Shown: piece after piece, positions 7,385 to 15,045 of the stretch
Numbering within the stretch: position 1 is the first letter of the stretch
How the letters are laid out: each line of letters begins with the position of its first letter
DNA from: NBML01 sp029939535
GTDB lineage: Bacteria; Desulfobacterota; Desulfobacteria; Desulfobacterales; Desulfobacteraceae
Length of the DNA: 33,732 nucleotides
Assembly: GCA_029939535.1 (NCBI GenBank)
Contig: JAOZST010000017.1
Location: forward strand, 1-33,732
Direction of reading: 5' to 3'
Made by a program: the position numbers and the translations under genes
The notes under the pieces: model-generated
The model's database searches: none
What the model was told of the DNA's origin: nothing
The model's input: the letters and a program-made list of their open reading frames with translations, nothing else

Positions 7385-9538
7385 TTATTTTAATACATTC
7401 CAGAGACTGCTGTATTCATCGGTCCACAGTTTAATCTCTTTTGATTTTTTTAGAACGCCACCAGATGATTTAATATTGGGGTCTGTCCAAAAAACATTGT
7501 TTCCTGTAATAAGAACCCATCTGGAATTGTAGTATTTTTCTTTAAAGGTTTCAACTACAATTGCTTTCATTTCAAAATGTTTGGTTAGAGCTTGAATAAC
7601 CGGTTCAAAATCAATATACCTATTGGAAATATGTATGGCAATAATGCCATCTTTTTTCAGGTGTGCAAAATATAATTCAAAAGCCTCTTTGGTCAGCAAA
7701 TGAACTGGTATTGAATCGCCTGAAAATGCATCAATGGCAAAAATATCAAACCTGTGCAATCCTTTTGACTCAAGTTCATTTTCCAGAGATAGCCGGGCAT
7801 CCCCTGAAACAACGTCAATGTTTGCCTTTGAATCCTTAAGATAGGTAAACCATCTGGTTTTGGAAGCAAGCTTGATAACGTCTGGGTTGATTTCATAAAA
7901 TCTTATATCATCCCCTTGCCTGCCATAGGCTGCAAGTGTACCTATCCCAAGGCCTATGACTCCGGCATTTATTTTTTTTCCTGATTTGCGGTTGGGATGG
8001 AACCTGAATGCCAGCCCCACACCGCTTTCTTTTATAAAATAACTTGTGGGCTCATATCTATGAGGATCAGTTGAAAACTGGAGCCCGTGCATTATTGAAT
8101 TATGATACAATTTTGTTACACGGACATTATTTACAATCGCGTGGTCAAGTTGAAGCAGACCATAAAAATTACGAAAAGAACCTTTGGAATCCTTAATATT
8201 TGAAATTAGATCAATTGAAATTAGAAATGCAAAAAAAGACAGCAGAATTATTCCAGACAATCGAATATAATATTGCTTTAAAATTTTTTGCCCGAACAAA
8301 GCTATCATTGCTGTTACTGCACAAAAAATAAGTCCAAGGTGAAATTCCCAGAATCCTTTAAAAAAGACCGGTGCAAATATATTGACTAACAGTCCCCCAA
8401 AGGCTCCTCCACAGCCCATGGCCAGGTAAAATGAACTCAGGTGAGAAGATGGAGGTTTTGAAAAAAAAAGCCGGGAATGGCAGAAAACACAGCAGGCAAA
8501 CAGGATTAAAGAATGGATTAAAATATTTGAAATAACATCAAAACTACCTTCAAGTTTTAAGCAAAGCCATGCAGCACCTAAGGCTATTATCAAGAATACC
8601 ATCCATAATTTTTGGGAATTCATGGGGATATTGACAAAGGTAAAAACAAATGACAGCAGGTAGAGGCTTAAAGTTATGACCCACATGAATGGGACAGGTG
8701 CAATATCCATCGAAATTCTGCTGGTCACGGACAAGAGCATCACAGATGCAGCCGCAGAAAGGCATATCCAGTAAAGATAGGATTTTAAGCTGGGCTTACT
8801 ATCTTTTGATGCACCTACCCCTTTACCCATTAAGTGATCAGTCTGAAAATTATGATCCTGGCTTATTTCCAGACAACTTTGGTTGACCTTGAATATTATC
8901 CAGGTAATAGAGATCGCAAAAATTATATATATGACAAACCAGTACATTGCCTGTTTATGCAATGGCCATGCCTGTTCAAAAAAAAGAGGATATGAAATAA
9001 GGGCAAGAAGTGATGCTGTATTTGATACTGCATAGAATGAATAAGGTGATTTTTTGTTGTTTATGCGGGCAAACCAGGACTGAATCAGCGTGCTTGTTGA
9101 AGACAGTAAAAAAAAAGGCAACCCTACACTTGCTGTCAACACAAAGAGAATTCGCATAACAGGCGAGCCCGGATATGGCAGATCTAAAACCGGTTCCGGC
9201 AAAATGGGTGTCCCCCAAACAGAATTTAAAAAAAACATGATAAGCAATATAAACACCAGCAGCAGCAGGTGAAAAAATAATTGAAATTTAATTTTAAAAC
9301 TGCTGATTATATGGGCGTACAAATATCCGCAAACAAGCAGGCACTGAAAAAATAAAAGGCATATGTTCCATATGGCTGAACTGCCTCCGAAAAGGGGCAG
9401 TAAATATTTTCCTGTTATGGGCTGGACCTGGAAGAGCAGAAATGAAGATAAAAAAATAGGGATTATATAATAGATGGTGCTGATAATACTGGTATTTGCT
9501 TTTGGCTCTTCTCTTTTTACCCCTTTTGTTTTTACCAT
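7385..9538 (-). CDS. Fused multi-pass membrane / spermidine synthase-like protein
   Basis: A 717-residue protein. Roughly the first 460 residues hold many hydrophobic helices, resembling the membrane half of proteins annotated as fused MFS/spermidine synthase. From about residue 510 there is a Rossmann-type domain with the nucleotide loop GVIGLGIGTLAAYG, the acidic YEINPDV strand, GDARLSLE, and DAFSGDSIPVHLL, followed by the common tail WTDEYSSLWNVL. These fit the spermidine synthase/methyltransferase superfamily, but real aminopropyltransferase activity is not established for the fused proteins. Its ATG overlaps the stop of the MshP-like gene by seven bases, so it is the last gene of the pilus transcript. 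A role in pilus modification or export is possible but unproven. Confidence 0.75.
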   Translation of the reverse strand: MVKTKGVKREEPKANTSIISTIYYIIPIFLSSFLLFQVQPITGKYLLPLFGGSSAIWNICLLFFQCLLVCGYLYAHIISSFKIKFQLFFHLLLLVFILLIMFFLNSVWGTPILPEPVLDLPYPGSPVMRILFVLTASVGLPFFLLSSTSTLIQSWFARINNKKSPYSFYAVSNTASLLALISYPLFFEQAWPLHKQAMYWFVIYIIFAISITWIIFKVNQSCLEISQDHNFQTDHLMGKGVGASKDSKPSLKSYLYWICLSAAASVMLLSVTSRISMDIAPVPFMWVITLSLYLLSFVFTFVNIPMNSQKLWMVFLIIALGAAWLCLKLEGSFDVISNILIHSLILFACCVFCHSRLFFSKPPSSHLSSFYLAMGCGGAFGGLLVNIFAPVFFKGFWEFHLGLIFCAVTAMIALFGQKILKQYYIRLSGIILLSFFAFLISIDLISNIKDSKGSFRNFYGLLQLDHAIVNNVRVTKLYHNSIMHGLQFSTDPHRYEPTSYFIKESGVGLAFRFHPNRKSGKKINAGVIGLGIGTLAAYGRQGDDIRFYEINPDVIKLASKTRWFTYLKDSKANIDVVSGDARLSLENELESKGLHRFDIFAIDAFSGDSIPVHLLTKEAFELYFAHLKKDGIIAIHISNRYIDFEPVIQALTKHFEMKAIVVETFKEKYYNSRWVLITGNNVFWTDPNIKSSGGVLKKSKEIKLWTDEYSSLWNVLK

Positions 9539-10935
9539 TGATATGAAGGGTCGGAGCTCGAGCCGTCACTGATCCTTAAACTGAAATCAGAAAAATATTG
9601 TTTGTTTTTCTTACTGGATTCGTAAAAAGCATGAATCCCTATTTCATCCGGTTTTTTGTTGTCAAAATCTGTTGATATCAGAGAATTATCCAAAACAGGC
9701 TGGGGATTATTAGTCTTCCATGAAACAATATTATATTTGTTGTAATCCCAGTCAATTGTCCCTAAAGGCATGGAATCAGGCCCCTGGATAAATCCTGAAA
9801 TATGGTTTTCCCTTGTTTCACCCGAGCCTGTAAATTTTTCTTCAACCTTTACGACAATGGTTGCCCAGTCTTCCAGGTCTGATCCATCAAGGACACCATC
9901 AGATGAAGTCAATTTTTTATAATCCAGCAAAGATAAGGTATTGTTATTATTTATTTTTTCCCATAACACAATATAGGGATCAGAATCACTCATAATGGTA
10001 TTAAATGAAGAATCAAGATTGACATTAAAGGGCCAGCTTGAATCCTCTGATTTAAAATAGGATATTCCGTAAGATCTTATGCTGTTGTCAGTCCACTCGG
10101 GATTCTGGGGAGACAGTCTGAATGAAATACCCTGCATGAAATGTTCTCCCTGTCCGCCTTTATCTCCTTCAAGCTTTATCTTGACCTGTGCTTCATAGCT
10201 GAGTAGTTCGTTATTTTCTGACCAGGATTGATCAAGATCTGGATTTTCAGGATTGACATCCCACCACCCAAGACTTAAGAGTATAGCTTTGAATATACTC
10301 CCCTTACTCCCCTTACTCCCCTTACTCCCCTTGCTCCCCTTTTTACCCTTGCCTTCTTTTTGATTTGTAAGCTGGATAACCCCTTCTCCCTTGCTTGATT
10401 TGGCTTTTGCAATTTTACTGGTTTTAGACCCCCCTGTTACATTCCAGCGGGGATCCAGATCGGTTTTGGTTTTTCCCTTGGAGCCATTGGTTGTCACGGT
10501 GAAGCCTACATCAGTTGTACCATATGATGTTCCACCTGACTTTGGAGAATTTGACGTAAGATCACATTTTGATTCAAACCATGATCCCGAATTAACTATG
10601 CCGGTTGAATAAGTTATCATCCTGGAGGAATCTGATGGATCATCCATGGTTTTAATGATAAAAGCATCTCCATTTTCCAGGTCAAACTTGGTATTGCTAG
10701 AAAAAGTTACATTATTTTTCTCATTTAACCTGGCATATCTGATGCCGGATTCTGCAAGATAATATGCCCTTGAATAAGCATTGGAAAAAAGCCCGGTCTG
10801 TGTGGAGCCGGATGTAAAATACAATGTGCCTGCACTCATGATACCAATAATTGCAATGGCGGCGATAAGCCCGATTAACATGGAGCCTTTATTGTTATTA
10901 TAAAATTGCCCGGTATTTTCTTTTAATCGATTCAT
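9532..10935 (-). CDS. mshP: MshP/PilX-like minor pilin with large C-terminal adhesin-like domain
   Basis: A 467-residue protein whose N-terminus looks like PilX/MshP: a Lys-Gly before a hydrophobic helix (residues 17-42), then the conserved SRAYYLAESGIRYAR segment. MshP is normally much shorter. Here the pilin-like part is followed by a Ser/Gly/Lys linker with the SKG repeat (about 198-213) and a C-terminal region (about 240-467) rich in beta-strand and aromatic residues that ends in a FSDFSLRISDG motif, reminiscent of LamG/concanavalin-like folds. It may combine the roles of MshP and the missing MshQ at the pilus tip (inference). It lies in the minor-pilin block after MshO and overlaps the next gene. 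Confidence 0.68.
   Translation of the reverse strand: MNRLKENTGQFYNNNKGSMLIGLIAAIAIIGIMSAGTLYFTSGSTQTGLFSNAYSRAYYLAESGIRYARLNEKNNVTFSSNTKFDLENGDAFIIKTMDDPSDSSRMITYSTGIVNSGSWFESKCDLTSNSPKSGGTSYGTTDVGFTVTTNGSKGKTKTDLDPRWNVTGGSKTSKIAKAKSSKGEGVIQLTNQKEGKGKKGSKGSKGSKGSKGSIFKAILLSLGWWDVNPENPDLDQSWSENNELLSYEAQVKIKLEGDKGGQGEHFMQGISFRLSPQNPEWTDNSIRSYGISYFKSEDSSWPFNVNLDSSFNTIMSDSDPYIVLWEKINNNNTLSLLDYKKLTSSDGVLDGSDLEDWATIVVKVEEKFTGSGETRENHISGFIQGPDSMPLGTIDWDYNKYNIVSWKTNNPQPVLDNSLISTDFDNKKPDEIGIHAFYESSKKNKQYFSDFSLRISDGSSSDPSYQW
10297..10341 (-). repeat. 9-bp tandem repeat (five units) encoding Ser-Lys-Gly repeats in MshP-like protein
   Basis: Five consecutive 9-base units (four ACTCCCCTT and one GCTCCCCTT on the plus strand) encode repeated Ser/Lys/Gly triplets on the minus strand. 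Unit length is a multiple of three, so gain or loss of units would change linker length without shifting the frame. Confidence 0.9.
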
Positions 10936-10955
10936 TACTGCATCTCTTTTTTTTA

Positions 10956-11474
10956 TTACAGATTCCTTGGTCGTATTCTGCCTGTAAATACTGATGATGT
11001 ATTATCGGCCCCAATAAGTTCCAGTGACACCCCAATCAATTTTGTCGAGCTTTGCCATGTCGATTCCGGATATGAGTCATCATAAGAATCATAGTATTCA
11101 AGCTTGAAATTTTTTACCGAGTCAGCAAGGGTATTTCCATTACTGGAGAAATTGTCATACAGCAAAGGATCTCCGGCAGTACCATCCCAGGACAGTTTAT
11201 GGGTTTCTTCAACTCCTTCTCTATAGGTTTTATATTCAATGGAAGTTGCAGTAGCAGATGTCGTTGAAGTCAGATTTCTAAACTCCTTTGAAATTCTCGT
11301 CATTGCAAGCTGTCCTTTATAAGCAGTTTCTGAATTGGTTTTCTGGAAAAAATAACTGTTAACTGCATTGATAATACCATAGCTGCCAAATAGCACAAGA
11401 AATCCTGAAATAACCAGGACGCTGATTAACTCAATGAGTGAAAATCCGGATTTATTGAAAATTAATTTGATCAT
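10956..11474 (-). CDS. mshO: Minor pilin, MshO/PilW-like
   Basis: A 172-residue prepilin. The type III signal is clear: a short basic leader ending in Gly, then FSLIELISVLVISGF with Glu at mature position 5, so a PilD-type peptidase should cut before Phe. The mature part has the long N-terminal helix followed by a mixed beta domain ending in TGRIRPRNL. The ATG at 11474 is preferred; a TTG two codons upstream is possible. It lies two to eight bases after MshD and 20 before the MshP-like gene, the order seen in MSHA clusters, which supports the name. Confidence 0.75.
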   Translation of the reverse strand: MIKLIFNKSGFSLIELISVLVISGFLVLFGSYGIINAVNSYFFQKTNSETAYKGQLAMTRISKEFRNLTSTTSATATSIEYKTYREGVEETHKLSWDGTAGDPLLYDNFSSNGNTLADSVKNFKLEYYDSYDDSYPESTWQSSTKLIGVSLELIGADNTSSVFTGRIRPRNL

Positions 11475-11482
11475 AGTCAATT

Positions 11483-11914
11483 TTATTGTTTATTGTACAA
11501 TACAGTTAACTTTTCACCGGAAAAGGTGGATTCAATGGTCACCTTTAATACTTCCCCATATTCAGGATCATCTATCAAAGCTGTTTGCTCTGAATTACTG
11601 ATAAATTTAATAAACCGGTTATGAATCACCTTATAGACGCCATAATCATTATTCTGATCACTTCCCTCGGTGGTGCCAATGCTGGTTTGCAGACCAGTCA
11701 GGTCAGTCGTGTATTGATCCAAATAATCCGACGTAATATTTTCAACAATTTCATTAAGTTCCATAGATTTATCAAGGACAAATATCGGTGCAGGACTCTT
11801 TGTAGTGGACGTGTAAACATATTGGTACATCATGGTTCCAAAAATTGAAGCAATTACAATCACAACAATTAATTCAATCAGCGTAAATCCATTATTGTCT
11901 TCTTTGAGTTTCAT
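11483..11914 (-). CDS. mshD: Minor pilin, MshD-like
   Basis: A 143-residue prepilin with leader MKLKEDNNG and the cleavage-site pattern G/FTLIELIVVIVIASIFG, Glu at mature position 5. The remainder is a small beta domain with no recognised motif. An AGG-containing site precedes the ATG, and the gene starts seven bases after the MshC stop. The name rests on position in the cluster rather than on strong sequence similarity; a GspI-type pseudopilin role is equivalent. Confidence 0.7.
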   Translation of the reverse strand: MKLKEDNNGFTLIELIVVIVIASIFGTMMYQYVYTSTTKSPAPIFVLDKSMELNEIVENITSDYLDQYTTDLTGLQTSIGTTEGSDQNNDYGVYKVIHNRFIKFISNSEQTALIDDPEYGEVLKVTIESTFSGEKLTVLYNKQ

Positions 11915-11920
11915 AAAAAC

Positions 11921-12397
11921 CTAATAGATAAAACCTGTTTTTTTGGTTATTGTAAACGTTTGTGAATTTTCCCCCTGCTTTTTCAGTGTAATAACGATAT
12001 CCAAATTTCCAGGGCTACCATAATCATCAAAGGTGATAATTTTAGTGCCAGGGGTTGTGCTGATTCCGTTTGCAATGGAGTGGGTGTTAGAATTTTCATT
12101 GGGAAGTGTCACAGGTGCAGCAGAACCATTTTTTTGGAGGGTGTATGAATTGCCTCCTGTTATACTAATGCCCCAGGATTCATTATGGCTCATAGCCCTG
12201 ATCTGGGCATGTCTTAGATGGGTTTTCAGGGTTTCCATTTCCATGACCACATCATAAACATCTGTTGAAAGCATCTTGGGTATTGCAACTGCAGAAAGGA
12301 TACCGATAATAACAAGCACTGAGATTATTTCAATTATAGTAAATCCCTTTGTGTCGATAAGTGCACTGGAAATTTGATGTTTTCCAATTTTTTCCAT
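11921..12397 (-). CDS. mshC: Minor pilin, MshC-like
   Basis: A 158-residue prepilin from the ATG at 12397. After a leader ending in Lys-Gly it shows FTIIEIISVLVIIGILSAVAIPKML, the canonical pilin helix with Glu at mature position 5. This is followed by the GspH/MshC-type segment METLKTHLRHAQIRAMSHNESWGISI. The frame is open upstream to 12523, but that extension has no pilin features and would give an unusually long leader; the ribosome site at 12397 is poor, so the exact start is uncertain. It is followed closely by MshD. Confidence 0.75.
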   Translation of the reverse strand: MEKIGKHQISSALIDTKGFTIIEIISVLVIIGILSAVAIPKMLSTDVYDVVMEMETLKTHLRHAQIRAMSHNESWGISITGGNSYTLQKNGSAAPVTLPNENSNTHSIANGISTTPGTKIITFDDYGSPGNLDIVITLKKQGENSQTFTITKKTGFIY

Positions 12398-12560
12398 TCC
12401 ATATTTATAATAATTTATTGCTGGGATGTCAATTTTTTTAGTCTTCAGCACAGGGGGCAGGCGCCTATTGTAAGATTTTGTAACACCAGAGATCACATTA
12501 CACGCTAATATGTTCAGCCTCAACTGTTATCACTGATTTTTTCAAAAATCTTTGTAACAA

Positions 12561-13295
12561 TCAATTAAAATAAATAGTTTTAATCTTAAATAATGACAGG
12601 CATTTGATTTCTTTTTTAAGATATAAGAGAAGTGCGTATAAAAAAATGACTATTCCGGACATCTCGCAAAACTCTTCACATGTATACAGAATACAGTATT
12701 TAATTGAGTTATACCCATTAAGGTCGGCCTCTTTTGCACTTAAAATTTCAAATCCAAGAGCTCCCGAAATAAAAATCATTCCAGATGCAATAAAAAGAAT
12801 CCTAGTCTTTCGCGGCAGGCCAAAAAGGAATTTTAAATATATGACAGCAAAACAAATTAATAACAGCCCGTACGGTATCACCCATGGAAAAAATAAAAAT
12901 CCACTGGCTGTTACATATTGTTCTGCTATATTTCCAACCTGTTCATGAATTACAAATACTTCATCAAATGACAAAGAAGCAAAAATCAGCGATAATACAA
13001 CCCAGTAGGCACAATGTGCATCCTCTTTTTTTTTTTCTGAGATGCTTATGATAAAAAGGATAATTGAACATAAAAAAAGTGTAAAACCAGAATAAATTGA
13101 AGGTATATTGTATTCAAGATCAAAATCAAACCAATTTACGATACCAAATATCTTATACTCGTCAATTGTAAAAAATAAAAACAGTCCCAGAAGATTAAAC
13201 ACTAACAGGAAAACAACAACAAGGAAAAAAGATAATGCAATTTTTTTGGCAGCTATTTCAATATTAATGATATCACCTTGAAAGGGCTGGTTCAA
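12561..13295 (-). CDS. Multi-pass membrane protein of unknown function with conserved acidic/His motifs
   Basis: About 244 residues with six to seven hydrophobic helices. In or near the membrane are SFDEVFVIHEQ, GALGFEI and YTCEEFCEMSG, acidic/His motifs of the kind seen in a widespread but uncharacterised bacterial membrane family (recalled similarity, not searched). The arrangement could bind a metal or lipid headgroup (inference). The start is uncertain: 13295 is a TTG, and a better ribosome site (AAGGTGAT) points to an ATT a few codons later. The DNA is visibly more AT-rich than the pilus genes on either side and the gene sits exactly at the broken end of a pilin relic, suggesting insertion. 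It has no obvious MSHA counterpart. Confidence 0.6.
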   Translation of the reverse strand: MNQPFQGDIINIEIAAKKIALSFFLVVVFLLVFNLLGLFLFFTIDEYKIFGIVNWFDFDLEYNIPSIYSGFTLFLCSIILFIISISEKKKEDAHCAYWVVLSLIFASLSFDEVFVIHEQVGNIAEQYVTASGFLFFPWVIPYGLLLICFAVIYLKFLFGLPRKTRILFIASGMIFISGALGFEILSAKEADLNGYNSIKYCILYTCEEFCEMSGIVIFLYALLLYLKKEIKCLSLFKIKTIYFN

Positions 13296-13380
13296 AAGGG
13301 TTATCCATAGTTCTGGAAACCAGTACGATTACCATGATTGAATTTAATTCAATCATGGTAAAGCCTTTATGGTCTCCCAA
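13273..13380 (-). pseudogene. Relic of a second pilin gene, 5' end only (copy 2)
   Basis: About 35 codons from a TTG give GDHKGFTMIELNSIMVIV, then LVSRTMDN and a short unrelated tail before a TGA. It is clearly the N-terminus of a prepilin (GFTMIE cleavage site) and matches the fragment at 14.45-14.56 kb, but lacks six internal codons and the whole globular domain. Homology ends at about 13301, where the membrane-protein gene begins. Probably not functional, although a short helix-only peptide could still be made. Confidence 0.7.
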
Positions 13381-13437
13381 TCTGTTCCTGGTTATGTAAT
13401 CCCCTGGATTAGGGGCAGGACCCAGGACCCGGTTAGC

Positions 13438-13857
13438 TTAGGGCAGGACCCAGGTCCCGGTGACAGGTGTATCTAAAGTCATAGTCTGAACAACGGTAAC
13501 CGTAATCGTTCCATTGGCTGCCAGGGTAACAGTATAGTCCGCTCCCACTGGCACAGCACCAATTGCAGTTGTTGGTAGAATAGTGGCATCGTTCACACCG
13601 TTGGCACCGCAGACTGCAGGGATATCAGCAGGTTCCGAACCGTTTTTCAGCAGGTATTTGCCATATCCCATGGAAAGTCTTGCCTTGACTTCTGCTATGG
13701 CAGCTTCTGCTGCTTTTTCCCTGGCATCTTCCTGGAGGTCCATAAATTTGGGTACGGCAACAGCCGAAAGAATGCCCAGGATAACCAGTACAGCAATGAT
13801 TTCAATGAGGGTAAATCCCTTTTCATTGGCAAGAATTGAATTTTTTGTTGTAGTCAT
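13438..13857 (-). CDS. Major pilin, MshA-like (downstream copy)
   Basis: A 139-residue prepilin with leader MTTTKNSILANEKG and mature FTLIEIIAVLVILGILSAVA followed by VPKFMDLQEDARE, typical of MshA-type major pilins. It has a strong AAGGAG ribosome site. It is a paralogue of the pilin at 14574-14993: leader and 5' flank are virtually identical, and about 22 of 139 residues differ, mostly beyond residue 84. Each copy has a single Cys in the shared segment PADIPAVCG, so no intramolecular disulfide is available. A TATAAT-like box lies 46 bases upstream (13904-13909). Likely a structural pilin or an alternative subunit. Confidence 0.85.
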   Translation of the reverse strand: MTTTKNSILANEKGFTLIEIIAVLVILGILSAVAVPKFMDLQEDAREKAAEAAIAEVKARLSMGYGKYLLKNGSEPADIPAVCGANGVNDATILPTTAIGAVPVGADYTVTLAANGTITVTVVQTMTLDTPVTGTWVLP

Positions 13858-13904
13858 TTTTGTATCTCCTTAGAAGTAAAAAATAATATTTATGTAACCT
13901 GCTA

Positions 13905-14443
13905 TTATACTATTTTGGTTAAATCCCACATGGGCAGGAAAATGGCAAAAGCAAAAAAACCCACAACCGCTGCAAGACCTATTATGAGCAGTCAAAAAGA
14001 TAATAATATAAAGCCAGTATTGGATTAAAAATGAGTACATCACCACACATATTTTTGTGGGCAAAGGAAGTTCTATCCCTTCTTTCTCAAAAATACCAAC
14101 AAATTTAGGCACTACAAAAGTCAGTAAAATGATAAAAGCAATTCCGAGAAATGTCAAGACTATCATGGGATAGCGCAGGGCTGATTTAATATCGTTTCTG
14201 ACCTTTTCTTCATGTTCTATAATATAGATTAACCTTTCCAATACCCGGGGCAGGGAGCCGGATTCCTCCCCAGCCTTGATCATGGCACAATAAAGATTGG
14301 AAAAGGCAGGTTTTTGGGAGGAAAAGGCTTTGAACAAAGAGGTTCCTTCCCTGACATCGTTAATCATTTTTGCAGTAACGCTTTTCAGGTATTTGTTTTC
14401 AGTCTGGGTTTCCATCTTTATTTATTGCTTTAAAAAAGTATAA
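13905..14443 (-). pseudogene. mshG (GspF-type platform protein) relic with two internal deletions
   Basis: Near-identical to parts of the intact mshG. The remaining open frame (13870-14415) starts at an internal Met equivalent to METQTENKYL and keeps the first cytoplasmic domain and first large helix. It then shifts frame at the 431-base deletion (junction near 13992) and ends in a missense tail. A second, 245-base deletion near 14415 removed the N-terminal part, with the 7-base microhomology TTTCCAT at the breakpoint. It lacks the second GspF repeat, so it cannot be a normal platform protein; a truncated membrane product might still be translated. Confidence 0.85.
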
Positions 14444-14560
14444 CGAATTGTCCATGATTCTGGAAACCAGAACTGCTCCCACAATGCCCATAATTACCAT
14501 GATTGAAATCAATTCAATCATGGTAAAGCCTTTATGGTCTCCGCATTTGGCGTCGGCCAT
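14399..14560 (-). pseudogene. Chimeric frame: second-pilin N-terminus fused to the start of duplicated mshG
   Basis: A 53-codon frame from ATG. Its first 38 residues are a prepilin N-terminus (leader MADAKCGDHKG, then FTMIELISIMVIMGIVGAVL, ending LVSRIMDN). The next residues, LYFFKAINKDG, match the N-terminus of MshG (LYFFKAINEDG), followed by a stop caused by a deletion. It records the junction of the tandem duplication. It has a complete pilin cleavage site but no globular domain. Confidence 0.8.
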
Positions 14561-14573
14561 GCAACTCACTGGA

Positions 14574-14993
14574 TCAGGGCAGGACCCAGGTCCCTGTTAC
14601 CGGGGTATCTAAAGTCACTGTCTGGACCACACTGACTGTGATTGTTCCATCAACTGCCAGGGTGACGCTATAATCATCTCCCATAGGTACTCTCCCATCG
14701 GCATCACGGGGAAGTATGCTGGTATCATTTACACCGTCTCTACCGCAGACTGCAGGAATATCAGCAGGTTCCGAACCGTTTTTCAGCAGGTATTTGCCAT
14801 ATCCCATGGACAGCCTTGTCTTGACCTCTGCAATGGCAGCCTCGGCTGCTATTGCTCTGGCATCATTTTGAAGATTAATAAATTTTGGCACTGCAACCGC
14901 AGAAAGAATGCCCAGGATCACCAGTACGGTAATGATTTCAATGAGGGTAAATCCCTTTTCATTGGCAAGAATTGAATTTTTTGTTGTAGTCAT
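14574..14993 (-). CDS. mshA: Major pilin, MshA-like (upstream copy)
   Basis: A 139-residue prepilin: leader MTTTKNSILANEKG, cleavage before FTLIEIITVLVILGILSAVA, then VPKFINLQNDAR and a C-terminal beta domain ending GTWVLP. An AAGGAG ribosome site precedes the ATG. It directly follows the intact mshG, the position of pilins in MSHA clusters, and probably encodes the main pilus subunit. Compared with the downstream paralogue, the surface half is more charged (for example GRDGVNDTSILPRDADGR). Which copy is the dominant subunit cannot be told from sequence. Confidence 0.86.
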   Translation of the reverse strand: MTTTKNSILANEKGFTLIEIITVLVILGILSAVAVPKFINLQNDARAIAAEAAIAEVKTRLSMGYGKYLLKNGSEPADIPAVCGRDGVNDTSILPRDADGRVPMGDDYSVTLAVDGTITVSVVQTVTLDTPVTGTWVLP

Positions 14994-15039
14994 TTTTGTA
15001 TCTCCTTAGAAGTAAAAAATAATATTTATGTAACCTGCT

Positions 15040-15045
15040 ATTATA
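15040..15045 (-). promoter_or_regulatory. Possible -10 box for the major pilin gene
   Basis: A perfect TATAAT overlaps the mshG stop codon and lies 46 bases before the pilin ATG; the same sequence precedes the second pilin at 13904-13909. No good -35 match is found 16-18 bases upstream. Extra transcription of the major subunit would make sense, but the site may be chance. Confidence 0.25.

Larger units (their letters stand above)
13301..14443 (-). repeat. Tandem duplication, decayed copy (mshG relic, pilin, second-pilin relic)
   Basis: This block corresponds to 14444-16255. Pilin coding and flank sequence aligns at a constant offset of 1136 bases (13438-13992 with 14574-15128). Further mshG sequence aligns at 13993-14415 with 15560-15982, and 14416-14443 with 16228-16255. 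Relative to the intact copy it lacks 431 and 245 bases inside mshG and 18 bases in the second-pilin fragment. Confidence 0.88.

Noticed and set aside
10297..10341. Short regular repeats considered as a CRISPR-like array
   Set aside because: Units are nine bases with no spacers and encode an in-frame SKG protein repeat.
12398..12523. N-terminal extension of the MshC-like pilin
   Set aside because: The extra ~42 residues would give an abnormally long prepilin leader and show no family features, although the true start remains uncertain.
13870..14415. Open frame considered as a second functional short GspF-type protein
   Set aside because: It starts at an internal Met, lacks the second GspF repeat, and its C-terminal tail is a frameshifted version of the mshG end.
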